From Oscheius dolichura (Eukaryota; Nematoda; Chromadorea; Rhabditida; Rhabditidae): 64,000 nucleotides of DNA. This document shows, piece by piece, positions 1-11,500 of this stretch. Under the pieces are notes generated by a model that saw only the letters and a program-made list of their open reading frames with translations, did no database searches and was not told the origin of the DNA. The translations under genes and the position numbers were made by a program. The DNA is taken from contig OW051497.1 in NCBI GenBank assembly GCA_932521035.1, positions 12,338,001-12,402,000 on the forward strand, given 5' to 3'. The first letter of the stretch is position 1, and every line of letters starts with the position of its first letter.

Positions 1-2
1 GG

Positions 3-218
3 ACGAGCGTCAAAGAAGTCCCCTCCCAGTTAGGCAACTTTAACATGAGTCTTATTCCCTGTTGTGATCCTCCCCTCTGTAGATGTGATAAAGTGAGGCG
101 GCCCCTGTTGCTGAAGGACAAGGACATCCGCCAGTCCCTAGCCATGAATGTTGTTCCTGTTTCACGGTTACGATTCAGCTTTGTTCCCATTGAAAATGAG
201 TTGTATTTAGAGGTTTAG
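3..218 (+). CDS. 3' end of an unidentified gene (partial)
   Basis: The frame beginning at base 3 is open from the window edge for 71 codons to a TAG at 216-218, and an AATAAA at 421-426 follows at a normal 3'UTR distance. The predicted peptide has a cysteine-rich patch (CCDPPLCRC, residues about 20-28) and ends in SFVPIENELYLEV. I do not recognise the family. It is most likely the last exon of a plus-strand gene whose body lies to the left. The exon could begin inside this stretch, since a TAG that could act as an acceptor sits at 80-82. The length alone could be chance; the poly(A) signal is what raises confidence. Confidence 0.4.
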   Translation, partial: TSVKEVPSQLGNFNMSLIPCCDPPLCRCDKVRRPLLLKDKDIRQSLAMNVVPVSRLRFSFVPIENELYLEV

Positions 219-420
219 TTACCGTTTGTTGTGCTCCCTTTTCCTTCTCAGAACCATGATCTCAATTCTTTGTTCTCCTTTTTTCATGACATAGCTCACC
301 TCTTTTTGGTGGAGATTCTCGTGTCTGTCATCCGCCTCTCCGGTGCCGATCTGGGTGAGATGGATCGGGCCAGAGCCCGGTGATTATATTCTTGTAGCTG
401 TATTAGTGTTCACTTTATAC

Positions 421-426
421 AATAAA
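421..426 (+). terminator. AATAAA poly(A) signal of the left-edge gene
   Basis: A canonical AATAAA lies 203 bp after the stop of the partial gene at 3-218. Confidence 0.45.
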
Positions 427-1470
427 TTATTTCATTTCAACGACTAATTAGCTCACTCTCCAAAGTGGCGCCTTATGGCCGAGAGCATTGCGCAATCCTC
501 CAGGTGCTACAGAGGACAGGCTCCTACGATCTTTGAACGCTTAGGGAACGCTCCTAGTTACCGGATATCCTTTGTTTTCGGTGCCGTACAATAGGAACTT
601 CCTCTGGCAGAAAAGGTACACAATGTTACTAATAACCCCTGGCTATTATTGCGGGGGAGAGGCTGCCGGTAGCGGAATTAGCTCTAGCGTCGTCACTTCC
701 CCACTCCGTTATTCTCCATCACTGTAAGAGTTGTTTAGGTGGCTCCAAAAAGAAGGGACGAGCAACTCGGCGGGGACACCAACAAGGAGATCAAATATTT
801 AAGATTTACTAAGGCTGCAGCCAGTTTTCTGTTCTTTTCCATCCCGCGGGCGGTCGGTCCCCATTTCTCTACAGCCGAAGCAGCCAGCCGCGGTTGCTGT
901 CGACTTTTGCCGACTTCAACTGCTGTTGCTGCTCGTCCGCCGCCGTGCTGCCGTGACAAAGGACAGAATCCTGACCTCAAGCCGGATTGGAGCACCGTGA
1001 GGCCGTAAGCTTTCCTGGATTCGACATCCTCGCCGGCCAGTGACTTCTACCCCCAGAAGCAGCAACAACATCAACGGTTATGGATGCGGACTCCTTCTCC
1101 CCGTCGACTTGGCCACCTGGGAGAGTACCGGCCTACTACCTCGCCGTCCCGCTGTAGCAGTTCAAGAACTCACGTCAGCACCCAGCGATAAGAGGTTTCC
1201 CTCGCGTGATACACGTTGATTATGGGAATAAACTTGTAAAAGCTTGTAAACTTGTAAGGCTGCAGCCCCTACCGTAGTGGATCGTGGGAAGATCCTGGTC
1301 TGGAGACGAAGGGCATCTCCACTTTCTTACTTCTGCAGATCTACCATATACTACCAGAGCTTGTCGAAATCTACAAGACGCAGCTCTTCTCTCCAATAGA
1401 GTTGATTTCTGGTACCATCATTGCTTTATATGCAACGAGTTCTTCCAGATTTTAAGAATATATCGAAAGC

Positions 1471-1502
1471 CTACGATGTACTCGAATTTTCACTTCAAAA
1501 AG
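1471..1502. repeat. Imperfect direct repeat, copy 1
   Basis: CTACGATGTA, six variable bases, then TTTTCACTTCAAAA. The second copy at 1632-1662 has the same 10-base and 14-base halves with 4 of the 6 middle bases changed. Confidence 0.6.
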
Positions 1503-1631
1503 TCTTCCTTTTAAGCCTAAGTTAAGCCTAAATAGCGCATATCTCGCGACTGGACAGTCGGGTTTCTTTACTCTAAAAACAAACGTTACTAGCTACACCG
1601 AGATCTATCGACGTGCCCCAATATCTAGGGT

Positions 1632-1662
1632 CTACGATGTAATCACGTTTTCACTTCAAAAG
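1632..1662. repeat. Imperfect direct repeat, copy 2
   Basis: Partner of 1471-1502, 161 bp downstream in the same orientation, with identical outer blocks and a diverged six-base centre. Confidence 0.6.
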
Positions 1663-2010
1663 GCTCAACCTAATATAATACAAGCCCCCAACGGAAAGAT
1701 TTTGGAACTCGAAATCAAGGCTGTTTATCCCTTCAGTATCGGTTGTTTTTGAAGATTTCCAGGAAAAGGTTGGGCATCACAAGATAGTGCACTGCTCTCT
1801 GAACATTTTCGGAACTGGCAAATAGTTTACGAATATATTAAAACAAACGGAGAAACATAAAGAATACAGATCATAAGTATCAGTGTAAGAATGAGATAAC
1901 ATCACACACTCGAAACTCGTATAGAGCACTCGTCTCAGGTTGTTCCTTCTACCAGTTTGCAGTTTGCTATGTACAAAATATCTGGTCTAAAGCGGAACAG
2001 GAATCTTTTC

Positions 2011-3416
2011 TCAGACAGTCTCTAGGGCGATGGTTGTGGTCCTCTGAGAGCGAGACGAGCTTCGCCGAGGGAACTCATAGCACCTCGTGCACCGTTCTCG
2101 AAGAAGTTTTCGGAAATGTTCCGATGTGAGGCAGAAGAGGACAAAGTTGAGAACCTAAATCTTTCTTATTTCAAGTCCTCTTCGTTGAGTATACCTTTCC
2201 AGTGAGTGTCATGGTATTACAAACTGTAGCAGCAAGAGCGAACCAAAGAGATTTGATGATCTCCTTGTCTGAATTGAGTTCACGGTAAATGTAGAGCACT
2301 GCTCCGGGCATGTTGAACACGACGAAACAGGAGATGATTACACAAACGACCAAGGTGACCTTAAACGGGATTTAGTACCCTTCGCATATTCTGCTTTACC
2401 TTTCTCTCTGTCTTGGCTCGATTATGAATCAACGACTGATTGTGAGCATTATCATCAAACTCGATAGAGTTCCAGCATCTACAGATTATTATCAATTAGG
2501 AACAGTTTGTTTTTTTTAACCTGTTATTCATTTTCAGGGCTTTCACCAGACGCCAATTGAGTAAAGTACATAGCCCTAAAGGCCCAATCACGACAAGGGC
2601 AGCGTTCAAAATCTAAAAGTCTTTTGTTGTTTTGACCCGAGACGACCACGAACTATCAACACAGCTCTGACGGCAGGTCGATGGTCAAAGATAGGCGAAT
2701 CCCTCAAGTAATGAGCACCTGAATTATTATATGTTATGGCATAATTGCCTCCCTGACCGGTTAAAATGAATGCAGTAATGCAGATGAGAATGAGGGTTGC
2801 AATGAAGCGCATCGAAACAGCCGTTCGGGTATTGGCTCCGAACGGGCTTCGGATAACGTGGACCCGTTCCAATGTGGCATAGGTCATAAGCCAGATGGAG
2901 ACAGCGCTGCACCAGTTGATGAGGGAAACCCACGTCGAGTTATTGTCTCGGAGGAACTTCAACTTCATCCCAGGACCCTATGTACTGGTACACTCTGTCC
3001 TATTCAAACATACCAGGAAAAACAGAAAATTAGTCAAGCTGAGAAGGAGAAAAGCCAGGTCTGAAACTGCCATCGCTGCGAAGATCTGAAAATAATCTGT
3101 ATAGATCTCGTTTGACAGCTGTTCTTGGTATTATACCTATTCTTTTTGTACAGGCAGGGATAATACTAACGTAACTCACCATATTTGTACGGGAGCGCAT
3201 AGTTTTGTGAAGGAGGACCATCAGATTGAGGATGTTTCCCCCACAGCCGAAGACAATAGCGGGGGCCAGGTACCAAGTATTTAGAAAGGTCATAATCTAT
3301 TCTTTGTTTAGAAATTATTATACTACTCTTACTTTATGGGGAGTTGTATATATCAGGGTCTGCTGAGCAGACATCGTCGGAGCGGTGACGCTATCAAACA
3401 GCAAGGTTGTGTTCAT
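2011..3416 (-). CDS. Rhodopsin-class neuropeptide GPCR, FMRFamide-receptor-like
   Basis: Seven-span receptor predicted to signal peptides through G proteins at the plasma membrane. Eight exons join in frame to 355 aa: 3333-3416, 3180-3296, 3014-3085, 2663-2977, 2521-2612, 2400-2478, 2195-2359, 2011-2154. Introns are 35-48 bp, apart from one of 94 bp. TM1 (about 36-58) carries the GN pair; TM2 holds SDLAFLL; TM3 ends LERVHVI, an ERV in place of DRY; TM4 is about 149-166; TM5 starts near 197; the third loop ends HNRAKTERK before TM6; TM7 runs into VLNFVLFCLTSEHFR, typical of FMRFamide/myosuppressin-type receptors (NxxLFC-FR). The extracellular N-terminus has NTT, a glycosylation site. The start at 3416 is the most upstream ATG in the open exon. 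The TM4-TM5 boundary (donor near 2662) is the least certain splice. The subfamily is inferred; the GPCR call is solid. Confidence 0.85.
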
Positions 3417-6400
3417 CTCTAATACATAAATTAGAAGGAGTATGGGAAACCCCTGAACAGAGGACTATTCGGCACAGAAAGTGACAACATTTATGGAGGT
3501 AAATTAATAGGAAAAAAAGAGAGGAACACGTCACCAAATTTGCTAACCAATGACTGCCTCGGATCTTCTCCCAAAAGAAGAAGTGCACCTGCTTATTACA
3601 GGAGCAACAACGTGTGAAGTCACAGCTTTTATATTGCATTTACGCAATAAGTGCCGTTTGCAGAACTACGATTTCTTGAAGTCGGACACAAGTTCAAATA
3701 AAGATATTTTTATCATTGGATTCGTTTTACGCAGAAGGATAAAGATGTGGGAACATCAAAACAAGAAATATTGAAAGGAACTATTGCGCTAACAAGTGGT
3801 GAAGCACGGAAGTGATGTTCTTTCTATATCACCCTAGAAGAGAAATAAGAATGAAACTGGCTCTCTGGCAGGACGGTCATGTGTGCTTCACGGCTCCGCC
3901 TTCCGGTTTTTTGAATTTTTTAATTAGCCTCCTTGGTAAGGGCAATTCTCGCGCCGGAAGATGACCGTAGGCATCCAAGGGCGTATGACCCCGCTGTGGA
4001 CAAACTTATGAGCAAGAAATTTCGTAGAATTCGGATAGGGCATTGTTCCCCCTCCCGAGTTTATCCCAGAGATGTAGGCAGCAAAGGACTACGGTAGAGT
4101 TATGAATAATGGAGGCAAGGAGAAGGTGGTTCCTCGTCGACGAGGCCAATAGGTTGACCGACGTTTTTATGAGAAGAATAATCCTAGGATAGCAAATGTC
4201 ATGGCGTGATAAAAGAAGTCCCAATTGGCAACAAATTAAAGGATCATCTTTTGATTAGCTTCTCCTCCACTCCATTCAAGAGAGGTGAGAAATGTCGACG
4301 ATATTGTGGGATAAGAGTGTACTATATTCAGCGGGGATTAGGGCGGATATTCAACATATTTTCAGTCGAAAAGAGTACTCTGTTGAGAGCTGTACACATT
4401 GGAGATGGGAGGCGGCCTCTTGTGGGAACCAAGACCATACACTTTGGTTAATGCCCACGGTCCCATAAATTAATATGCGCGACGGTGTCTTTCTTTATTA
4501 ATAATTATGGGACTATGACTAATTTCCTCTTTTGAAATGAACGGTATTGCAAAGCACGTATAAGCCTGTTCCATTCAACGTTCACTCCTTGTTTGAAATG
4601 TAACCCACCTCTCATGTTTACGTATTCTGCTGGGTGCAAGTGTTGACGTGACTGTGCAAGTGGTGGAAAGGCATGTTAGAAGTGGTGGAAAGGCATGTTA
4701 GAAGGGGATAAAGCTGTGCTAGTGATGTCTACGTGTGTTCTTGTGAATTCTCAGTGCTAGTGAAAAGTGTAGAAGGGCAGAATTACGAATAGAGTATGCA
4801 CGGTCAAACACCTTCTCATACCCTCTCTCTCCAAGGAGAAATTTGAATAGCGATGAGCCTCGCAGGATAATGAGTCTCTCTATTGCTCAGTTGGTTTTAA
4901 GAGATGAACGAAGGTTCAATAAGGAGAATCGGGGAACTGCGCGAATTGCCAAGTAGAATATAATGATACATTATGAATTATGCACTAGAAGCTCAATTAC
5001 TCTAAAAGAAAGAGGCGGCTGAAGAAGTGAGTTATCTATCTTTGCATGTGTGTGGGAGAAAATAGAGGGATAATCCTGGAGCTACGTACAAGCAACTGGC
5101 TGATGCGAAATGATCGCGATCTTAGTAATATCCACGTTTGAATGTGAACTCCTCGCACTTACAGGATAATCTCTTTTAGGGGCACTTCCTTGAAACAAAT
5201 ATTATAATAATCCCAGTCTTTCCAAACAATGGAGAAATGCCCTGTGGAACTACAGCCGCTTTTAATAACTCTCTGTTTTGAATCCAGCTCTTTCCAAAAA
5301 TAAAACCTTGAGCTCCCTCACACAGCGTTGTGACGCAAAACCTTCGGAATAACGTCAGGTTGATCTGTTCGTCTGATACAATCCGAGCACATCTTCAGAT
5401 CGACTACTCTCATTGAGCTACCCGCGTTCAGATGAACAATCCCGATTAGTCGAAGTTGAAACCGATCCAAAGATGCTAAGCTTTTTTAGTACATTCTGGT
5501 GCACCGTTTTTAGCACGGAATGTCTGACTCGTAATAGTGATCATATGGTGCAGGATAAAGAAAACTAAAAAACGAAAAAATGAACTTGATGTGCTAGTTT
5601 GTAAGAAAATGTGAACAGGTCACCTTCCATGTTTTGTTGGTATCAGGGGATAACAGTAATCCTAATAAATTTTAGAACAGAAAAATAACTATACCACTTT
5701 ATGGAAATCAAACATAAATATGCCCTGGAAACCCCACACAGGAAAATTCTGTAACGGTAGACACCATACGAAGTTGTCGACTTAGACGACAAGGTGTGCC
5801 GCATAAAACCGGGCTACACATCAGTGAGCAACAGGTCTGCCAAAAGAGCTTGTCATATGTTAGTGTATATTAATCACAGGTTCCGGGATTATCCAGCGTT
5901 AAGGTGGTCTGGATTGGGGTCTTATATGTGTATATTCTACAAATGGACAGTGTACATACTATAAATAAACAAGAGAAAACATGCTATTACCGTAGGAAAG
6001 AAAGCAAAGCTACCGTGTGGATTGAGAAGTGGAAGGCGTGGTGATGATGAGGGTCCAACAACAATCACGCACACCCATTTAATGACCGCCCCAGGGTAAG
6101 ATGAAATGAAACACACTAGATTCTTCTACTTCGTTAAAACTGAGAAGAAGGGGAAAAGAACAGTGTCAATTCGTTGGGGGGCTGCTCTTAGCTGTGTTGG
6201 GGGATAATAGAGTATATCCACTACGGACAACAGATTCCGTTTGAAGTCATTTGTTGATGAGAGAACGAATAGATCAAATTTCACAAATGAAAGTGGGTCA
6301 TTGACCTCGGATCCCTGGTACCCAGTCTATAACAACAGCCGGAACAGATATAGGTCCTTTTGTTTATCCATCTCAGAACTGGAAGGTTATTTCAAAACTA

Positions 6401-7566
6401 TTAGTTTTTGAGCCCGGTAAATTAAATCTTTATTTGGAAGGGGGGCCACATTTTCTCCTACTCGGATTATTGGTCAAAAATCCGTCTGCTTGAATTTAAA
6501 CAGAAACTAAATCTCATGAGTGGGTGCTGTATTTCCCTAGAAATTGCTAAACCGAGTGCACAGACTTTTTTAAATCTTTTAACGTGCTAGAACGAAAAAA
6601 ATAAAAGGTCTTAGCCAGAATGACTGTCTCCTCGGGGAATAGGGAGCCCAGCCCCTCAGCTATAAGGCCAAATTGTTATACAGAGAATATCAACACAAGG
6701 ACCATATGACAGGTTTATGAGAAGACAAAATCTCCAAGATCCTCGGGACAAGCTCTCTGAACATTGGTTTTATTTGTGTGGGGGCTCAAAATCTCTCCAT
6801 AGTTTCAGGGAATACTGTAACAAAGCGGCGGATATGTTGTTTCAGAGTAAATGAAACTTAGCGGACCATAGTCCATGATAGTCCATCTACAAAGGATAAA
6901 ATTCAACTCCTCTCTTTGAAGAATGCCCTTTTAAAGTCTTTACATTCCAGTAATCCTGATGTTTTTGAACTCCATATATCTTATTTGGCTTTTTAGTCAT
7001 AATAGGGTTACACTCTAAGAAGAGATTTATATAGACGTCAAATATCTTTTTTGAATAAACATAAACATTTAGCAAAAACTCTTTTGATAGAGATGTCTGA
7101 GTAATTCAAGTTGGTTTCTCGACCTTGGAAACAACGATAATTGCCGGGAGCCGTCTGGAAACTACCGTAATCAGAAATTTTTGACTAGCTCTTTTTCTTC
7201 GAAACAACTATGCGTCTTTCCAATTAGGCGAGCACCTATCGCCTTTAATTAGTCACTCATAATTGCAGTGCGAATTAAGATCGCCTTCCCTGCGAAATCG
7301 CAGAAGTCGAAGAACCACCGTGGGGTAATTATGAACAAGGGCAGGAGGCTTTTTAAGGAGAAGGAACTATGAGAAACTCGGGGAGAAGGGAGGGTGCAGC
7401 AGCATGGTTTGCAGTCACAAACGTCAGCATATTCTCACATTGAGGGGAGTGTGACTGAGAGTTTGTTCCATTCTCACATTGGCAGGTTCTATGCAGGAAA
7501 GGTCAGCTTCCATTCAAGTAATTTATACGTAGATTAATAACCTTTCCCGGGCTATTTTAATAAACA
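3417..7566. other. 4-kb gene-poor stretch
   Basis: I find no ORF with coding character on either strand; those over 60 codons show no domain, and flanking splice sites do not extend them. It contains a perfect 2 x 22-bp tandem repeat at 4659-4702. It may hold promoter sequence for the diverging genes on each side or an unrecognised fast-evolving gene. Confidence 0.5.
4659..4702. repeat. Perfect tandem duplication, 2 x 22 bp
   Basis: The 22-base unit AGTGGTGGAAAGGCATGTTA-GA occurs at 4659-4680 and again, without change, at 4681-4702. Only two copies are present, so this is a recent local duplication rather than a satellite. Confidence 0.9.
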
Positions 7567-7738
7567 ATGTTTGGATTCCAAGTATTTGTTTATTTTTGGA
7601 GAATATCAGCTAAAAGGATGTTTTCGATCAGTTGATTCCTTTTTCAGTTGTAGTGTTCGTTGGACAGTCTTATCGTTTCCGAAACGGCGGTATGATCGGC
7701 CACTTATCGACAAGAAACTACTGCTTGTTTCTTTACAA

Positions 7739-8415
7739 ATGAATTTGTGGTTTGGTGTGTTTGTCGCAGGCCTAGCAACTCCCGTCGTCGGCTACCTTTT
7801 ATCTAAAATTTATGGTTTTAGCCAGTTGCTATTCTTTCTCGTTCTATATTTCCTTCTCCTAGGTCCAATATGGCTATATGTGAGTCTACATGACATCTTT
7901 GTCTTGATTCTTCCAGATGCCCAATATTTTAAGAACATCCACAATATTTATATGCTCAGTGGTGCTGACGCCATCATTTTGTATTGGAATTGGTCTGTTT
8001 CCTTTTTTTGCACATTTCTTATCTAGAGCCTTTTATAGAGCGTTCCGGTCTTGTGTTACCATTAAGTATCACTGCAAAAGATCTATGCAATCAACTGGAA
8101 AGTCTCTGGTGCATAGTTTTTGGCATCTTCCTCATATTCAACTACAATAAATGGCAGTTTTTGGCAGCCATTCATACTTGCTGTGTTTTCTGCTGGATAC
8201 TATTCTTCCATTTTGACATCAATCCGTTTAGAACTACTTATACAATTGAAACATTTCAAGCGGAAGAGACCTTCAAGAGTCGATATCCTCCTTCAAGGAA
8301 TATTCTAACTCCACGGAGCTTTGAAATCCCCCCAGAAGACCCGCCACCATTGTATCCATCACTCCTCAAGTCTAAATATGACTGCGTTGTACAGCCCCCA
8401 AGTGTATATGAATAA
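7739..8415 (+). CDS. Multi-pass membrane protein with a PPLY motif, family unknown
   Basis: The model joins 7739-7879, 7917-7992 and 8027-8415 across introns of 37 and 34 bp to give about 200 aa. Hydrophobic segments run from residue 3 (LWFGVFVAGLATPVVGYLL), then QLLFFLVLYFLLLGPIWLY, ILRTSTIFICSVVLTPSF, and a long C-terminal pair around LWCIVFGIFLIF and CCVFCWILFF. The hydrophilic tail is proline-rich and has PPPLYPSL, which contains a PPxY motif of the kind bound by WW domains of Nedd4-type ligases. I do not recognise the family. The ATG at 7739 is a choice: the frame is open further upstream to about 7571 without an ATG, so an upstream coding exon is possible. The second intron has a weak donor (GTCTGT). 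An AATAAA lies at 8515-8520. Confidence 0.55.
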
Positions 8416-8549
8416 TTCTCAATAATTTAATAGTTCTATAACAAAAATAATCACACAATTTTGAGCAAGGCAAGTTAAATGATATCTCCGGTTTTATCAC
8501 AGAGGAGAAAGTGAAATAAATACCCGTAGAATTACCCAAATATTATGGT

Positions 8550-11500
8550 CTACATGGAGGTTTCAACAACTGGAGGCCGTTCGCTACTTCTTCTTCGAGA
8601 TTGGCTGAGATCAACAAATGACCGGGCAGGGGCTGGAGGCGGCGGGTAGAATCTCTGAGAAGCTGAAAACAATCTTTACTGGATCAAATGAATGTTCTCA
8701 CTTCTTTCTGGTGGAGGTGGAGCCTGCCGGCCAATAAAAGGTTGCTGTTGTTCGTAACCTTGTAGGTTGGGATTGGAGCGGCTAGTCGTTATCGGTCGGC
8801 CCGTACCATTGAAGAAGTTAGAAGCTGGAGGAGGGACTGCTGCTGGCCTTATTGGAGCAGGCTTTGGTGGTTCCGGCAGGAGCTTCTTATTCAACACAGT
8901 GCTTCCAGAGTAAGAAGAATTAGACCAAGAGTCCGCCGTGATAGTGGAATCTCCTGTCATGGTCGAATCTCTTTCAGACTCCGTCGGACAAGTTGAACAA
9001 GGCGTTTCCGTACTCCTGGTTTCGTTGGGATCGCCTCCTCGCATCCGGACTCCTAATGTGGCCGGCCTGGTCAGAGGCTTCTTTGCCGGAGACTGGAATG
9101 TATTGAGAACAGTAGCCGGCCCGGTTGGATTAGGATTGGAGTTTACAACGTGTCTGAAGAATTAAATTGAGTGTTATTAAAATATGTTCCTACCTTTGCG
9201 GAATGTAGTCTGTATTGTAAATAGACGAGTAATCGGTTGTTCTTATTGTATAGCTCTCATCTCTGGTGACGTTGGATTGAGAGGCAGAGCGCGCTCTTTC
9301 ACTTCCATACAATCTCTCATAAGTTCGATCAGAAGTTCCGGAAACACTCGTCCTGTCTGTTCCTGTAGGTGAGGTGCCATACGTATTCCCACCGCGAATC
9401 ATATTCCTTTATCAATGGTTTAAAAATATCGTAGTGCGGATACCTGTGCGCAGTCATGGGATTATCCCCGTATGCATTGATGGTAGCACTTCGGAGACTA
9501 GCTGCTGCTGAGTCATGTGAGCCTCTTTCTTTCAGACCCTCGAAACGTTTATTTGATTGTGCCACTTTCCTAAATGAATATGTTGCTAGGGCGATCAGTT
9601 ACTCCTACTTTTGTAGTTTAATACTAGCTCTCATCGCTTCCTTCCTCTCCATGTTCTCCTCCTTTCTATGTCTGGACTTCACACACCAGCAGATGAGTAG
9701 AATGAATATCATAGAGAGAAGAACCGCCAAGACTACTACCGCTATAATGACTCCCTTCCGCCACATCACCGGTTCCACATATGGCTGAGTTCCTAAAGAG
9801 AATGTTTTGAACACAAAATGGGTCTACCTTTCTCGCAGACAAAGGGCATGAGGTTGTTACAGTTGACGCTTCCAATCTTCCCTGTCCTGGCACTCAACCA
9901 TCCACACTGAGTATTCGGCACGGCAGCTCCAGCAATCCACATGTGAGTATCCGATGCCACTCCGATATTGTTGTAACGCTCGGTATCCGTAACATAATCT
10001 CTACTGAAAGTGTCTATCCTCCTTGCTAACTCTTTCTGTCTGGCGTCGTTAGTCCTCATGTATGGAAGGAAAGCGTCCAGTTCCTATAAGACAAAACTCG
10101 TAAGAGTATAATCTGTCCTCACCTCGCAATATTCAACAGCATGGGTGTAAGTGGCCGAAGCACCGACAAACAGGTAACAAGCTTTGAATTCTTCGTGGCC
10201 AATTTGGAACCATCCTGCCGGACAATCTCCTTCGATGAGCGAGGTGTTCGACTCGAGTACAGGCTGATAGTCGACCTACAGATTATTGGGCTGACTAGGG
10301 TATAATATACTTACTCTGATTAAATAAGGATAATCCGTATTGTCCATAATCTTTCCAGAAGCCACACCATCAGTTCCTGGATATCCCCAATAATTCTGCC
10401 TAGCTTGAATTGAACCAATGTCAAATCTAAAGGAAATACATTGATACGAAAGTGCAGTGCTGCGAACTGTGTAAGTTTTGACGTTGTTAATTCATATGCA
10501 TTCCTTGGATCATTGAAGATATTCCCAGTGTACTGTTGATTTGCCGTTCCAGCTGAGAAAAGGTTGGAAACCACTAGAAACTAAAAATACCTAGAATGGT
10601 TGTCCGATAGCGACCCGTCTCAGTTCCAACGTGAGTCCACCAATCAAAGGATACTCCTTCCTGGGATAAAATCTGACGCTTTGGTCTTCTCAAAAACTCG
10701 TCTTTGCTCTCCAGAGGTTGATAACCAAAGGCTTCCTGAATAAAGCTCTCTTCTTTCTGCAAAGAGCACCAGTTACCTGATATTGATGGCCGTGCCCCAG
10801 TGCCAAGTTGTCGTCGAAATAATTATGTAGGAATACTTGAGCATCAGACGTTATTCTAAAAGATGTTTCTCTTTGGGATGTCAGAATGTTACCTGGAGTA
10901 GCCGTGAGTGTCTACAGTATGGAGCCCTGTATTGAAAGAGAACAAGTTCCTCGTCATATTAACAGACATATCCTGCACCAGACAGGTATCATGGTAGAGG
11001 GCGTAGTTGAAGGAGATGACGTTGTTGATGATCGACACCAGCTGGTAGTTATTCCCGATAAAGGCTAATGTTGTTGAGTTGGAATTGTACGAGAAGAGAT
11101 TATTCTTGACGACAGCTACGAGGCGAGCAACTGCTGAAGATGATGTTGCAGATATCAGAAGGCCACCACGGTTATGTGTCAGGGAATTTCCTCGGAATAA
11201 ACACATCTTAATGTATATACTGATTTTTTAATATTGTAATTACCATGGTATTGTGAAGTTGAAGTTGGACAGCTTGACTACTTGTTGAAATGTTCCCGAA
11301 CAAATGGATTCCGTTGAAACTGATGGAACAGTCTTCTAACAATGATGGAAATATATTTTCTGAGCAATATCTTACCTATGACAACATTGGGACTCATTTC
11401 GCCAGTATTCTGGTAATTTATTGCTCCACGGTCATTGTAATCCAATCTAGAGTTACGGATAACGATTTCATCAGACGGATCTGTAATAATATGTATGTCG

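Larger units (their letters stand above)
219..2010. other. Intergenic, no gene recognised
   Basis: After the 3'UTR of the left-edge gene I see only short ORFs without coding character. The one structured signal is a pair of related 31-bp segments at 1471 and 1632, listed separately. Confidence 0.5.
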
